Positions 11,280-18,634 of a DNA stretch of 18,869 nt are shown here, one piece after another. Made by a program: the position numbers and the translations under genes. This stretch comes from Nanobdellota archaeon (lineage in GTDB: Archaea > Nanobdellota > Nanobdellia > SCGC-AAA011-G17 > ARS1403): assembly GCA_018831025.1 (NCBI GenBank), contig JAHJRB010000008.1, forward strand, positions 1-18,869, read 5' to 3'. Positions within the stretch are counted from its first letter, which is position 1; every line of letters starts with the position of its first letter. The notes under the pieces were generated by a model. The model was not told where the DNA came from. It searched no databases and was given only the letters and a program-made list of their open reading frames with translations.

Positions 11280-12926
11280 ATGAAAAAGGGTATTAGAAGA
11301 GGAATTATAGGATTAACAGCTTTAGCAGCATTAGCTGGCTGTGGAGAAAGTGTAAGTTCTGGAAATTTAGCTGGTCCTGAAGAAACTACTAAAGTTACTA
11401 ATGTTCAGGATGCTGAGAGAAGATTGAGAAATTATAGTAGGGGAGATGTTGAGTTAGAATCTAAGATTAATGATGCTATTAGTCATATAATGGCTTCTCC
11501 TAAAGTTGCTCAGGAAGCTACTCTTATAGAAGTTCCTTATAATGGTATTAATCCTGGAGATTTTGATTATGATCATGATATAGACTTTGATGATTTTTTT
11601 GGATTTGCTGACAATTTTGGAACTTCAAATGAAAATTATGATTTGGATGGAGATGGAGGCATTGTAGATTTTGATGATTTTTTTAGATTTGCTGATAATT
11701 TTGGTAAAAGAGTTAATTTTTTACCATTTGTTACTGGTTTAACTTCTGATAATGGGGATAATGTTGAGAAAGGAAGTGAGGTTACTTTAAATGCTAATGC
11801 TTTAGATAGAGAAGGAGATAAGTTAAATTATAATTGGTTCCATAATGATGAACCTGCTGGAGTTAATGGTAGAGAATTAGTAAGATGTTTGGAAACTCTA
11901 GGAGAACATGTTTTTAGTGTTAAAGCTGTAGATGAATATGGAGGAGAGAGTAATTTAGTTTCTAAGAGTTTTTTAGTAAGGGATAGTGGTCCTAAATTAA
12001 GTTTACCTACTAGATTTCAATTTAGCCAATGGACTCCTGGAAATAGCTGGTGTAATACTGGTAATTTTGATTTAGATGAATATGTTTCAGATCCTAATTT
12101 TAGAGATGATGAATTAAGTTGGAGCTATAAAGTTGAGGGAGATAATAGTTTTTATCATGAAGGAAGAGACTGGTTTAGAAATTATAGAGCTAAAGCTTTA
12201 CACTTAGAAGATTTAGGAGATAGAGTCTTAGAAATTAATCCTATTGCTAATTATAATGCAAGTGATCATGGAGTTAGAACTGTTAAGTTTAAGGTTAGTA
12301 ATCCAGATGGAAAAGCAGATAGTGCTTATGTTGATGTTAATGTTGTTAGAAGTAATGAGTTTGATGAGCTTTATGATGATGTTGTGACTGGAAATGGTTG
12401 GGAAGAACCTCCTACTAAGTTCTATATATGGACAGGACAAGGAGTTTCTGAAGATGAATCGCAATGGCCTTTGACAGAAGCTACTGGACCTAGACCAACT
12501 CAGCAAGAGATTGACTATTTTTATGATCTGGCTAGACTAATCCCTACTGTAAGTGATTTCTTTGTTCCTCTTGAAATTATTGAGACTGAAGATTGGAATG
12601 AATGGATGGCTAATGAGAAGGGATCCATATTAGCATATATTGATAACTATGCTATGGGAGATAATACGTGGGATTATAATAAGAGATATTATGAAACAAT
12701 TCACATAGGAATGAATTCAGTTCCTAAACATGAGGCTAGACTTAGATCATTTTGGTCTGTTTGTATACATGGAATGTTTGATCATGGCATGGGTCCATAT
12801 CATCCTAAAAATGATAGAGAAGAATTATTTTATGAAACTGTTTTTAGCGGGGGAAATAGATTAGAGTATGTTCCAGATAGAGATAAAGCTGTTATAGATA
12901 GTTTTTATGAAACTAGGCAATACTAA
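11280..12926 (+). CDS. Secreted lipoprotein with dockerin-like and PKD/Ig-like domains
   Basis: The 548-residue surface protein has a basic N-terminus and the lipobox ALAGC (lipidated Cys21). A two-repeat dockerin-like EF-hand module follows at about 91-143 (GDFDYDHDIDFDDFFGFAD, then DLDGDGGIVDFDDFFRFAD). About 148-232 is a PKD/Ig-like beta domain (VEKGSEVTLNANALDREGD, HVFSVKAVDEYGG), and 236-356 is a second cadherin/Ig-like domain. The C-terminal 190 residues are of unknown fold and include the His-rich HGMFDHGMGPYH, which recalls metallopeptidase zinc sites but has no HExxH. The gene is convergent with, and 3 bases from, another secreted protein carrying similar repeats. A role in cell-surface attachment or binding is plausible; enzyme activity is unproven. 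Confidence 0.8.
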   Translation: MKKGIRRGIIGLTALAALAGCGESVSSGNLAGPEETTKVTNVQDAERRLRNYSRGDVELESKINDAISHIMASPKVAQEATLIEVPYNGINPGDFDYDHDIDFDDFFGFADNFGTSNENYDLDGDGGIVDFDDFFRFADNFGKRVNFLPFVTGLTSDNGDNVEKGSEVTLNANALDREGDKLNYNWFHNDEPAGVNGRELVRCLETLGEHVFSVKAVDEYGGESNLVSKSFLVRDSGPKLSLPTRFQFSQWTPGNSWCNTGNFDLDEYVSDPNFRDDELSWSYKVEGDNSFYHEGRDWFRNYRAKALHLEDLGDRVLEINPIANYNASDHGVRTVKFKVSNPDGKADSAYVDVNVVRSNEFDELYDDVVTGNGWEEPPTKFYIWTGQGVSEDESQWPLTEATGPRPTQQEIDYFYDLARLIPTVSDFFVPLEIIETEDWNEWMANEKGSILAYIDNYAMGDNTWDYNKRYYETIHIGMNSVPKHEARLRSFWSVCIHGMFDHGMGPYHPKNDREELFYETVFSGGNRLEYVPDRDKAVIDSFYETRQY

Positions 12927-12929
12927 AAA

Positions 12930-14711
12930 CTATTTCTTTTTAATATCTAGATAATATTGCTGGGTTCCTTTGCTATAAATATTAGATAATCTACATCCAA
13001 ATCCTCCAGCTATACATTCACGCAAGTATTTTCCTGGTTCTTTTAGAGGGTCTATATTACAGGTGCATGTTGAAAGTGCACTTCCACTACAACCTTTATT
13101 ATTATCATCCCACCAAGCTCCTTCGGCACAACAATGTCCAGTAGGTAAATTTCCTTCTTTTCCTTTACTACATTGAGAGTCTACACATTCATAATCACTA
13201 GCGCATGTTTGTCCTATTGTTCTTAATGTGCATGTTTTACATCCACTATTACAGTTAGTTCCACAGTCAGATTTCCACCAGTTTTGCAACCAACAAAGTC
13301 CATCAGAACCTATCATTGCGGTTCTTCCTAACATATAATCTATTTCATTTTTATCTATTTTGCTATTACGGTCTAAATCTACTTTATCGAAAATAGTAGG
13401 TGTACAAGCCCCAGTTGTTTTTCCACCTGTACAATCTGCGAAAATAAAGAAATCATTAAGGTCTGTTTTTTTGTCTCCATTTAGATCACCACATTCCCTG
13501 CCTAAAAGACAGCTTCTTGTGATTGCTTCAGCATCTATAAATTTATCATCATTAAAATCTGCATTATAAAAGGCTTTTACTGGACATCCTCCACTAGGAC
13601 TGCTACTACCTGCGCAATCTGCTAAAATAAAAAGATCTTGAAAATCAACTTTTCCATCTGTATTTAAATCAGCACAACCCTCACAACCTTCATCTATATT
13701 TCCATTACCATTGTTATCTATTCCATCAAAGCATGTTTCTCCTGGAAAGCAAACACTAGGACTACCAGTACAAGTGTAGCCTGTTTCAATTGTACAGGTT
13801 TTAGAGCAGCCATCACTGTTAGCTGTATTTCCATCATCACATCCTTCATTAGAGGAATCATATTTTCCATCTCCACAATATGAAGTTGTGCCAGCTATAG
13901 ATTTACAAGCGCTATTACATATAGTACAAGAAGTTTGTCCGTAAGTGCAGGTTTCAGTAACAGTGTTGCCATCATCACAAGTTTCTCCAGTTCCTATACT
14001 GCTATCTCCACATACTGCAGCTGTAGCGCAGGTTCCACAAGTTACTCCTGCAGGGGGGTTTTTACAGCAGTATTTACTATAAGTAAACCCATTTGATGGA
14101 TACCCCCATCCAGCACCACAATCTCTTGGATGATAGGTTCTACAAGAATTGTCTGCTATGCAATTATTTTGACACCATGTTGCTTCATTAGGATAAACTT
14201 CATTTCTACATCCTCTGCAATCATCATTACAATCATTAATAGTAGAGCCGTCTGTATGAGTGCCTGCTTTACATCCTTCTTTATAAGTCCAAGTCCATTG
14301 ACAAGAACCATCTCCACATCTTGGTGCTGGAGGTGGGGGTGGGGGTGGAGCTCCTCCGTCTCCTTTACATGCAACTGTTAATGTGCCTGTTTTTTGTATA
14401 AAAGGACAAGGATCTCCTTCGCAAAGAGTATTTTCAGGGATAATCCGTACATGACCTTGATTTGTGCCACCGCTATAAGCACTACAACTATTAGTTTTTG
14501 AGCAACCACTAGCAGTATAAGTGCTGCTCCAACTATGAACAGAGGTATAACAATTTATTTTAATAGAATTTCTTTCATTATTAGATTCAGTACAAGTAGC
14601 TCCATTATTACACCAGGTTTCTAAATTTCCAGCCTTTACATAATCTGCAACGCTAAGTAAAATTATAGTACAAAATAAAACCATAAATATTTTTTTAGCT
14701 GTATTTTCCAT
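12930..14711 (-). CDS. Secreted cysteine-rich protein with DUF4215-type and dockerin-like repeats
   Basis: The 593-residue protein has a signal peptide (hydrophobic 8-20, likely cleavage after VKA at 27). The ectodomain is very Cys-rich with a Pro run at 122-128. Two DUF4215/Myxococcus-type Cys repeats lie at 234-255 and 279-321 (CGDGKYDSSNEGCDDGN, SDGCSKTC). A CFDGIDNNGNGNIDEGC unit (327-343) and four calcium-loop segments in two dockerin-like pairs follow (DLNTDGKVDFQDLFILADC, DFNDDKFIDAEA, DLNGDKKTDLNDFFIFADC, DLDRNSKIDKNE). A further Cys-rich C-terminus completes it. A likely role is adhesion or surface-complex assembly. ATG 14711 is preferred over the in-frame GTG at 14723 because GAGG stands about 7 bases before it. 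The start lies 17 bases inside the upstream lipoprotein gene, so the two are cotranscribed. Confidence 0.82.
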   Translation of the reverse strand: MENTAKKIFMVLFCTIILLSVADYVKAGNLETWCNNGATCTESNNERNSIKINCYTSVHSWSSTYTASGCSKTNSCSAYSGGTNQGHVRIIPENTLCEGDPCPFIQKTGTLTVACKGDGGAPPPPPPPAPRCGDGSCQWTWTYKEGCKAGTHTDGSTINDCNDDCRGCRNEVYPNEATWCQNNCIADNSCRTYHPRDCGAGWGYPSNGFTYSKYCCKNPPAGVTCGTCATAAVCGDSSIGTGETCDDGNTVTETCTYGQTSCTICNSACKSIAGTTSYCGDGKYDSSNEGCDDGNTANSDGCSKTCTIETGYTCTGSPSVCFPGETCFDGIDNNGNGNIDEGCEGCADLNTDGKVDFQDLFILADCAGSSSPSGGCPVKAFYNADFNDDKFIDAEAITRSCLLGRECGDLNGDKKTDLNDFFIFADCTGGKTTGACTPTIFDKVDLDRNSKIDKNEIDYMLGRTAMIGSDGLCWLQNWWKSDCGTNCNSGCKTCTLRTIGQTCASDYECVDSQCSKGKEGNLPTGHCCAEGAWWDDNNKGCSGSALSTCTCNIDPLKEPGKYLRECIAGGFGCRLSNIYSKGTQQYYLDIKKK

Positions 14712-15183
14712 AGTTTTCCTCACATAAGCTTATTAATTTTGGAGTTGTTAAATGCTGTTTGCAGTAGGTTGTGTCTGTATTTTTTATATTTATTGCTGAA
14801 TAAGTTACTATTGGGGCGGTACATTCATCATATTTTTCTTTTCCATTTGGATCTTGATATAATTCTTCTTGATACCAGATTTGCTGGCAGAAATTGTAAT
14901 CTTTTAACTTAAAAGCCTGTAATTTTTTAAATACTATTGAACATTCTTTTTTTCCTTCTAAAGTTGCAGCTTTATTACATTCTTCTTCATTGTCGTTTTC
15001 AATTGCTAAATTAATTTCTGGCAAAAAAGCTTTATTGAAAGTATAAAATCCTAAATATGTTTCTGGGATGTAAGAATCTATTGCAAATGGATTTTCTGTA
15101 GCAATTCCTTGTTGGGTTTGTACGCATCCAGTTAATAGAATTAAAACTATAAATAAAAATACCACCTCTTTTTTTATAAACAT
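14695..15183 (-). CDS. Small Cys-containing lipoprotein
   Basis: The 162-residue protein has a hydrophobic signal sequence ending in the lipobox LLTGC (Cys19). After an acidic linker comes a helical part with paired cysteines (ECNKAATLEGKKEC, DYNFCQQIW, TTYCKQHL, ISLCEENYG). The cysteine rhythm resembles the lipoprotein at 18251-18613 and suggests a shared small disulfide-bonded helical fold of unknown function. Its 3' end overlaps the Cys-rich surface protein gene by 17 bases, so the pair may act together at the envelope. A TATA box lies about 30 bases upstream. Confidence 0.72.
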   Translation of the reverse strand: MFIKKEVVFLFIVLILLTGCVQTQQGIATENPFAIDSYIPETYLGFYTFNKAFLPEINLAIENDNEEECNKAATLEGKKECSIVFKKLQAFKLKDYNFCQQIWYQEELYQDPNGKEKYDECTAPIVTYSAINIKNTDTTYCKQHLTTPKLISLCEENYGKYS

Positions 15184-15208
15184 ACTAGTATTTTGAATGT
15201 TATGTTTG

Positions 15209-15220
15209 TTTATATATTTT
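15209..15220 (-). promoter_or_regulatory. TATA box of the lipoprotein/Cys-rich protein operon
   Basis: The minus strand reads AAAATATATAAA here, 26-37 bases before the ATG at 15183, implying a leader of only a few bases. Confidence 0.55.
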
Positions 15221-15261
15221 TTGGATTGAACCTTTCTTGGAAAGAAATCTTCACTAAAGAA

Positions 15262-15321
15262 CTAATCTTCTAAAGAGTTAATACAGATGTTATTTATTAC
15301 TTCGTTTGCTATAAATTTATG
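15262..15321 (-). pseudogene. Relic lipoprotein C-terminal tail (repeat copy C)
   Basis: The minus strand encodes HKFIANEVINNICINSLED then stop, directly after the ATPase stop. The same tail ends the intact lipoprotein at 18251-18613 (PNEVINNICINSIK). There is no start or signal sequence, so it is a leftover 3' end or a recombination footprint. The 45 bases at 15274-15318 closely match 16787-16831. Confidence 0.65.
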
Positions 15322-15326
15322 AAAAA

Positions 15327-16607
15327 TTAAGGATATAATAACCATTTCCATAATGGAATAAAATGTATTTCATCTTCTTTTTTTCCCAAATCTTTCGTTA
15401 ATAAAATTAATTCTTTTGTTTTTTTATATTTTTTTTTAAACTCTTTTAACCCGTTTATTTCTCTTTCATCTGTTTTGTCTGTGTAAGAAACATTTACAGC
15501 ACTTAAACTATTATCTTTATTTTTAATTATAAAATCCACTTCATTTTTATTTTTCCAATAATATACATCTTTATTTCTTCTTTTTAATTCAACAAAAACA
15601 AGATTTTCAGCTAATTTACCTTCATCTTTAGAAAACTTAAAACTTACAGCATTTCTTAATCCATTATCAATACAGTAGACCTTAGAAGCCAAAGTTTTTT
15701 GTTCTTTAAAAGAATATGAAAAATGATCAACTGAAAAAAATAAAGAGGCTTCTATAAAGTAAGATAAATAATCCTTTATAGTGTCATAAGACAATTTTAA
15801 GGAATTTCTTAAATTTCTTAGAGACATTAAACCTGTAAAATTGGTCATGAAAAACAAAGCTAAATCTTTTGCTTTTTGTGAATTTAGGTTGTATCTATCT
15901 ACTATATCCTTAAATAATATGTCATCAAAATACTGCTCAAGGATCATTATTTTAAAGTTTTTAGATTTGAATAGAACTTCTGGAAATCCTCCTAGATTTA
16001 AATATCCTTCCAAATGCTTCAAAATTAAACGTTTTGTTTTAACAAGCAGTATTTCTTTTTTTAGATTTTGTTCATTAATCCTTAGATTGCTGAATGATAA
16101 AAATTCATTAAAGCTTAGAGGGAATACTTCAAATGTTAAGTTTCTTCCAGTTAGAAGGGTGGAATATTCTTTTCTTAATAAATAAGAGCATGAGCCTGAA
16201 ATGATAAATTTGTCATTTGTTTTTAGGTCGTATTTTTTCCTTATCCAGGATTCCCATTCTTTTCTTTTATGGATTTCATCTAAGAATATGTATGCTTTTT
16301 TATCAGGATTTAAGTTTTCTCTATAGCTTTCATAAATATCTTCTAAACTATCTTCTGTTAATTTTTTGTCCTCCAAATTAACGAATAGTATTTGTTTGGG
16401 GTCTGTGTTTTTTAGTAAATGGCTAATCATCTGGTACATCAAAGTGCTTTTTCCAGACCTTCTAATACCTGTTATTATGGTAATTTCTTTTATTTTTATT
16501 GAACTAAGTAACGTGCTGTATTCTGGTCTGTTCGTTCCTTTCAATTCATTAATTAAGTCCTTGTTTTCCCACCAAGGGTTCCACTCAACTAATTTTTTAA
16601 TATCCAT
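15327..16607 (-). CDS. AAA ATPase of the DUF4143/COG1373 family
   Basis: The 426-residue protein has Walker A GIRRSGKST (47-55), Walker B AYIFLDEIHK (Asp110, Glu111), a sensor-like FIISGSCSYLL and the family signature LTGRNLTFEVFPLSFNEFL. A winged-helix-like middle is followed by a C-terminal DUF4143 part with VYYWKNKNEVDFII, which resembles a restriction-endonuclease-like core (E-V-D-F). Archaeal genomes carry many copies of this family and their function is unsettled; defence, TA-like or mobile roles have been suggested. The start ATG is set by the TATA box and by operator palindromes that begin one base upstream. It is monocistronic, and a relic lipoprotein tail follows its stop. Confidence 0.88.
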   Translation of the reverse strand: MDIKKLVEWNPWWENKDLINELKGTNRPEYSTLLSSIKIKEITIITGIRRSGKSTLMYQMISHLLKNTDPKQILFVNLEDKKLTEDSLEDIYESYRENLNPDKKAYIFLDEIHKRKEWESWIRKKYDLKTNDKFIISGSCSYLLRKEYSTLLTGRNLTFEVFPLSFNEFLSFSNLRINEQNLKKEILLVKTKRLILKHLEGYLNLGGFPEVLFKSKNFKIMILEQYFDDILFKDIVDRYNLNSQKAKDLALFFMTNFTGLMSLRNLRNSLKLSYDTIKDYLSYFIEASLFFSVDHFSYSFKEQKTLASKVYCIDNGLRNAVSFKFSKDEGKLAENLVFVELKRRNKDVYYWKNKNEVDFIIKNKDNSLSAVNVSYTDKTDEREINGLKEFKKKYKKTKELILLTKDLGKKEDEIHFIPLWKWLLYP

Positions 16608-16608
16608 A

Positions 16609-16662
16609 TGTTACAATAGAGTGTAACAAATAGTATATAAATGTTACGTTTTTTTGTAACAT
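16609..16662 (-). promoter_or_regulatory. Double operator TGTTAC-N8-GTAACA around the ATPase TATA box
   Basis: Two palindromes with identical half-sites and identical 8-base spacers occur at 16609-16628 (TGTTAC/GTAACA) and 16641-16662 (ATGTTAC/GTAACAT). Their centres are 33 bp apart, about three helical turns. Between them the minus strand carries the TATA box TTTATATACT (16641-16632). The proximal site covers the region of transcription start, ending one base before the ATG. This is a strong candidate for cooperative repression, probably autoregulatory; the regulator is not identifiable. Confidence 0.75.
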
Positions 16663-16774
16663 TATTAATTTCATAAAATGCCTATGCGTAAATGTTTTAC
16701 TCTTAATGTAGTTTAAGTCGTAAATTCTAAATATTCTTGTTGTACTAATTAAAAATATCTTTTTTCATTAGATT

Positions 16775-16849
16775 TTAACTTTTAATAGAATTAATACAAA
16801 TATTATTAATTACTTCGTTTGCTATAAATTTGCGTTTCTTTTGGCAATA
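16775..16849 (-). pseudogene. Relic lipoprotein C-terminal tail (repeat copy B)
   Basis: The minus strand reads YCQKKRKFIANEVINNICINSIKS then stop, preceded by an in-frame stop. It matches the end of the intact lipoprotein (AFCRMIPNEVINNICINSIK), including the Cys before it. It lies between the nucleotidyltransferase stop and the ATPase promoter. The DNA at 16787-16831 is a near copy of 15274-15318. The rest of 16663-16870 holds nothing recognisable. Confidence 0.65.
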
Positions 16850-16870
16850 CTAAGAGAATTCAAAAATTTG

Positions 16871-17530
16871 CTAAGATTTTTTCTTTAATTTTTTTTCAAG
16901 CATTTCTTCGCTTATTTCTCTTAATTTTTTAAGAACTTCTCTTGGAATATCTGCTTTAAAATCTTCTTTTAACTCTTCAAGAAAATCATATAAAAATACA
17001 GGGAATAGATAAGATTCTAGTTTTGTCTGGTTAATAGCTTCTTCTATTATAATATTCCAGTTAATATTGAATTTTTTAAGTATATTTATAGCGTCTATCC
17101 TATCTCCTGCTCTTTCAGTGGCACACTTAAATAATATAATATCTTCTGGACTTACAACTTTAACAATTAAGTTGCCGTATTCATAGACTTTGCCTACTCT
17201 TTTTTTTATATTTTCAGTAATTTCAAAAGTAACAACTTTTTTTATAAATATATCAATTCTTTCCTCTCCTCTTTCTAATAATAACGGAGGATTTTTCTTT
17301 TTAAAATATATTACTCTTATATCTCTTTCTTTAAATCCAAGTTTTCTTAAAACTTTTTCAAATATTTCTTTGCTTTTTTTATCATCAAATACAATATCAA
17401 TATCTTTTGTTGCTTCTTTAACTCCATGATAAAGCATAGCACTTCCACCAACAATATAACAATTTATTTTTTCCTTAATTTCTTCTCCTATCAGGCTAAG
17501 CAATTCGTTTTGTTTTTCTAAATCTATCAT
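16871..17530 (-). CDS. Nucleotidyltransferase, AbiEii/DUF6036-like (possible toxin)
   Basis: The 219-residue protein has the minimal nucleotidyltransferase signature YIVGGSAMLYHG (26-36) followed by TKDIDIVF with the metal-binding Asp43 and Asp45. A third acid is probably in ERIDIFI. VVSPEDIILFKCATERAGDRIDAINIL is typical of AbiEii/DUF6036-type proteins, which transfer nucleotides to RNA and can act as toxins. The ATG at 17530 is chosen because it overlaps the upstream stop as ATGA and has GGAGG 7-8 bases before it. Longer starts to 17581 lie inside the upstream gene. The DNA-binding partner upstream fits an antitoxin/regulator role. Confidence 0.8.
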   Translation of the reverse strand: MIDLEKQNELLSLIGEEIKEKINCYIVGGSAMLYHGVKEATKDIDIVFDDKKSKEIFEKVLRKLGFKERDIRVIYFKKKNPPLLLERGEERIDIFIKKVVTFEITENIKKRVGKVYEYGNLIVKVVSPEDIILFKCATERAGDRIDAINILKKFNINWNIIIEEAINQTKLESYLFPVFLYDFLEELKEDFKADIPREVLKKLREISEEMLEKKLKKKS

Positions 17531-18150
17531 TCTTTTAGCCTCCATAGATCCTGCTTGTTGAAGGGGATATAAATTTTCCATTTATTTTCAATATCTTTGA
17601 AATCTTTAGATTTGGCATTTTGAACAATAAACATTTTTTCATTTTTTGCATTTAACATTAACTTTAAATGTTTATCATCTATTTTTTTTGTTTTAATTGT
17701 TTTTCTGGCAAGCTCATATAATGCTCCTAATTTTCTCCTGACATTTTCTTTTTTAGCAAGAGCATATAACTTAGAAAAATCTTTAATTTTATTAAATAAG
17801 GCTAATGAAGCTAGAATAACCCTATAATCTTCTGTTTTTATTGCACGGATTATGGCTTCTTCAATGCTTAATTTTTTCCCGATTATTCTCTCTTCAAATG
17901 GTCTTGATAATTTAACAGGAGAATTTTTGTTGATAATATCGTATAATCCGGGGTTTCCAATTTTTATTATTTTATTCATATGAATATTATATAATCTTGG
18001 TTGTTTTCCTCCTCCAGAGGTTTCAACATATCCTAGTTTTCTTAATTCATGAATTTTTTTAATTGCTGTACTTCTCTTTACCTTAAGCTTTTTTTGCAAG
18101 GTTTCAATTGTGTTTAATCCTTTTATTTTATTTAGTATGGATTTATTCAT
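17527..18150 (-). CDS. Winged-helix protein, likely regulator/antitoxin partner of the nucleotidyltransferase
   Basis: The 207-residue protein has an N-terminal winged helix-turn-helix at about 5-55 (LNTIETLQKKLKVKRSTAIKKI is the helix-turn-helix part, YVETSGGGKQPRLYNI the wing). A basic helical C-terminal region has no assigned domain. The layout resembles AbiEi-type antitoxins and DUF6036-linked HTH proteins. It is upstream of, and overlaps by 4 bases, the nucleotidyltransferase gene. It may repress its own promoter: its ATG sits 21 bases from a clear TATA box. Partner identity and antitoxin activity are inferred only from order and fold. Confidence 0.72.
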   Translation of the reverse strand: MNKSILNKIKGLNTIETLQKKLKVKRSTAIKKIHELRKLGYVETSGGGKQPRLYNIHMNKIIKIGNPGLYDIINKNSPVKLSRPFEERIIGKKLSIEEAIIRAIKTEDYRVILASLALFNKIKDFSKLYALAKKENVRRKLGALYELARKTIKTKKIDDKHLKLMLNAKNEKMFIVQNAKSKDFKDIENKWKIYIPFNKQDLWRLKE

Positions 18151-18170
18151 GATAGTAATGCATATTAACT

Positions 18171-18180
18171 ATTATATAAG
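18171..18180 (-). promoter_or_regulatory. TATA box of the winged-helix/nucleotidyltransferase operon
   Basis: The minus strand reads CTTATATAAT at 21-30 bases before the ATG at 18150, the window's usual leaderless spacing. Confidence 0.65.
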
Positions 18181-18250
18181 CTTTTCTATTATTTGGATAT
18201 GTAATTTTAAAAAATTATTAATATGGAGAAGAATTTTTATGTTTTTTGGA

Positions 18251-18613
18251 TTATTTGATAGAGTTAATACAGATGTTATTAATCACTTCATTGGGGATCA
18301 TTCTACAGAAAGCGGGCTGGTTGTTTTTTTGTGCTTTATCAAGGTAAAATAAAGATTTGCAAATTTCTGTTGCTTTTATGGTTGAAGAATAATTACAATA
18401 ACTAACTTCATCTAAAGAAATTGCCTGTTGGATTAATATGTCATTTTTACAGTCTTCAATTTGTAAATTTGTTGCTAAAGCATTACAATCTCTCATTCTA
18501 ATTTCAAATTTTTCTTCAAATGTTAGTTGGGATTCTGGGTATGTTAAAGTTTTTTGGAAAGTGCAAGCTGTAATGAAAAATAGTAAAATTAAAAGGAAAA
18601 TTAACTTTTTCAT
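18251..18613 (-). CDS. Small Cys-containing lipoprotein
   Basis: The 120-residue protein has a strong hydrophobic signal and the lipobox FITAC (Cys17). The mature part is helical with evenly placed cysteines (RDCNALA, EDCKNDI, SYCNYSS, EICKSLF, AFCRMIP, NICINSI). It resembles the lipoprotein at 14695-15183 in size and cysteine rhythm. Its last codons (NEVINNICINSIK, DNA at 18260-18292) recur as isolated tails at 15262-15321 and 16775-16849. Function unknown; envelope location likely. It starts 21 bases after the stop of the peptidase E-like gene and may share its transcript, though TTTAAATA-like sequence at 18638-18645 could act as its own promoter. Confidence 0.72.
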   Translation of the reverse strand: MKKLIFLLILLFFITACTFQKTLTYPESQLTFEEKFEIRMRDCNALATNLQIEDCKNDILIQQAISLDEVSYCNYSSTIKATEICKSLFYLDKAQKNNQPAFCRMIPNEVINNICINSIK

Positions 18614-18634
18614 GTAGTTATGTAATATATATTT

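Noticed and set aside
14130..14381. Plus-strand and alternative-frame reading frames across the Cys-rich gene
   Set aside because: They are shadows of the repetitive TGT/TGC-rich coding sequence, with no start signal and no plausible protein.
16663..16774. Small gene in the spacer before the ATPase promoter
   Set aside because: Only short, low-complexity frames without start signals; nothing supportable.
15274..16831. CRISPR-like repeat array
   Set aside because: There are only two close copies plus one partial, far apart, with whole genes between them, and the repeats read as protein-coding tails.
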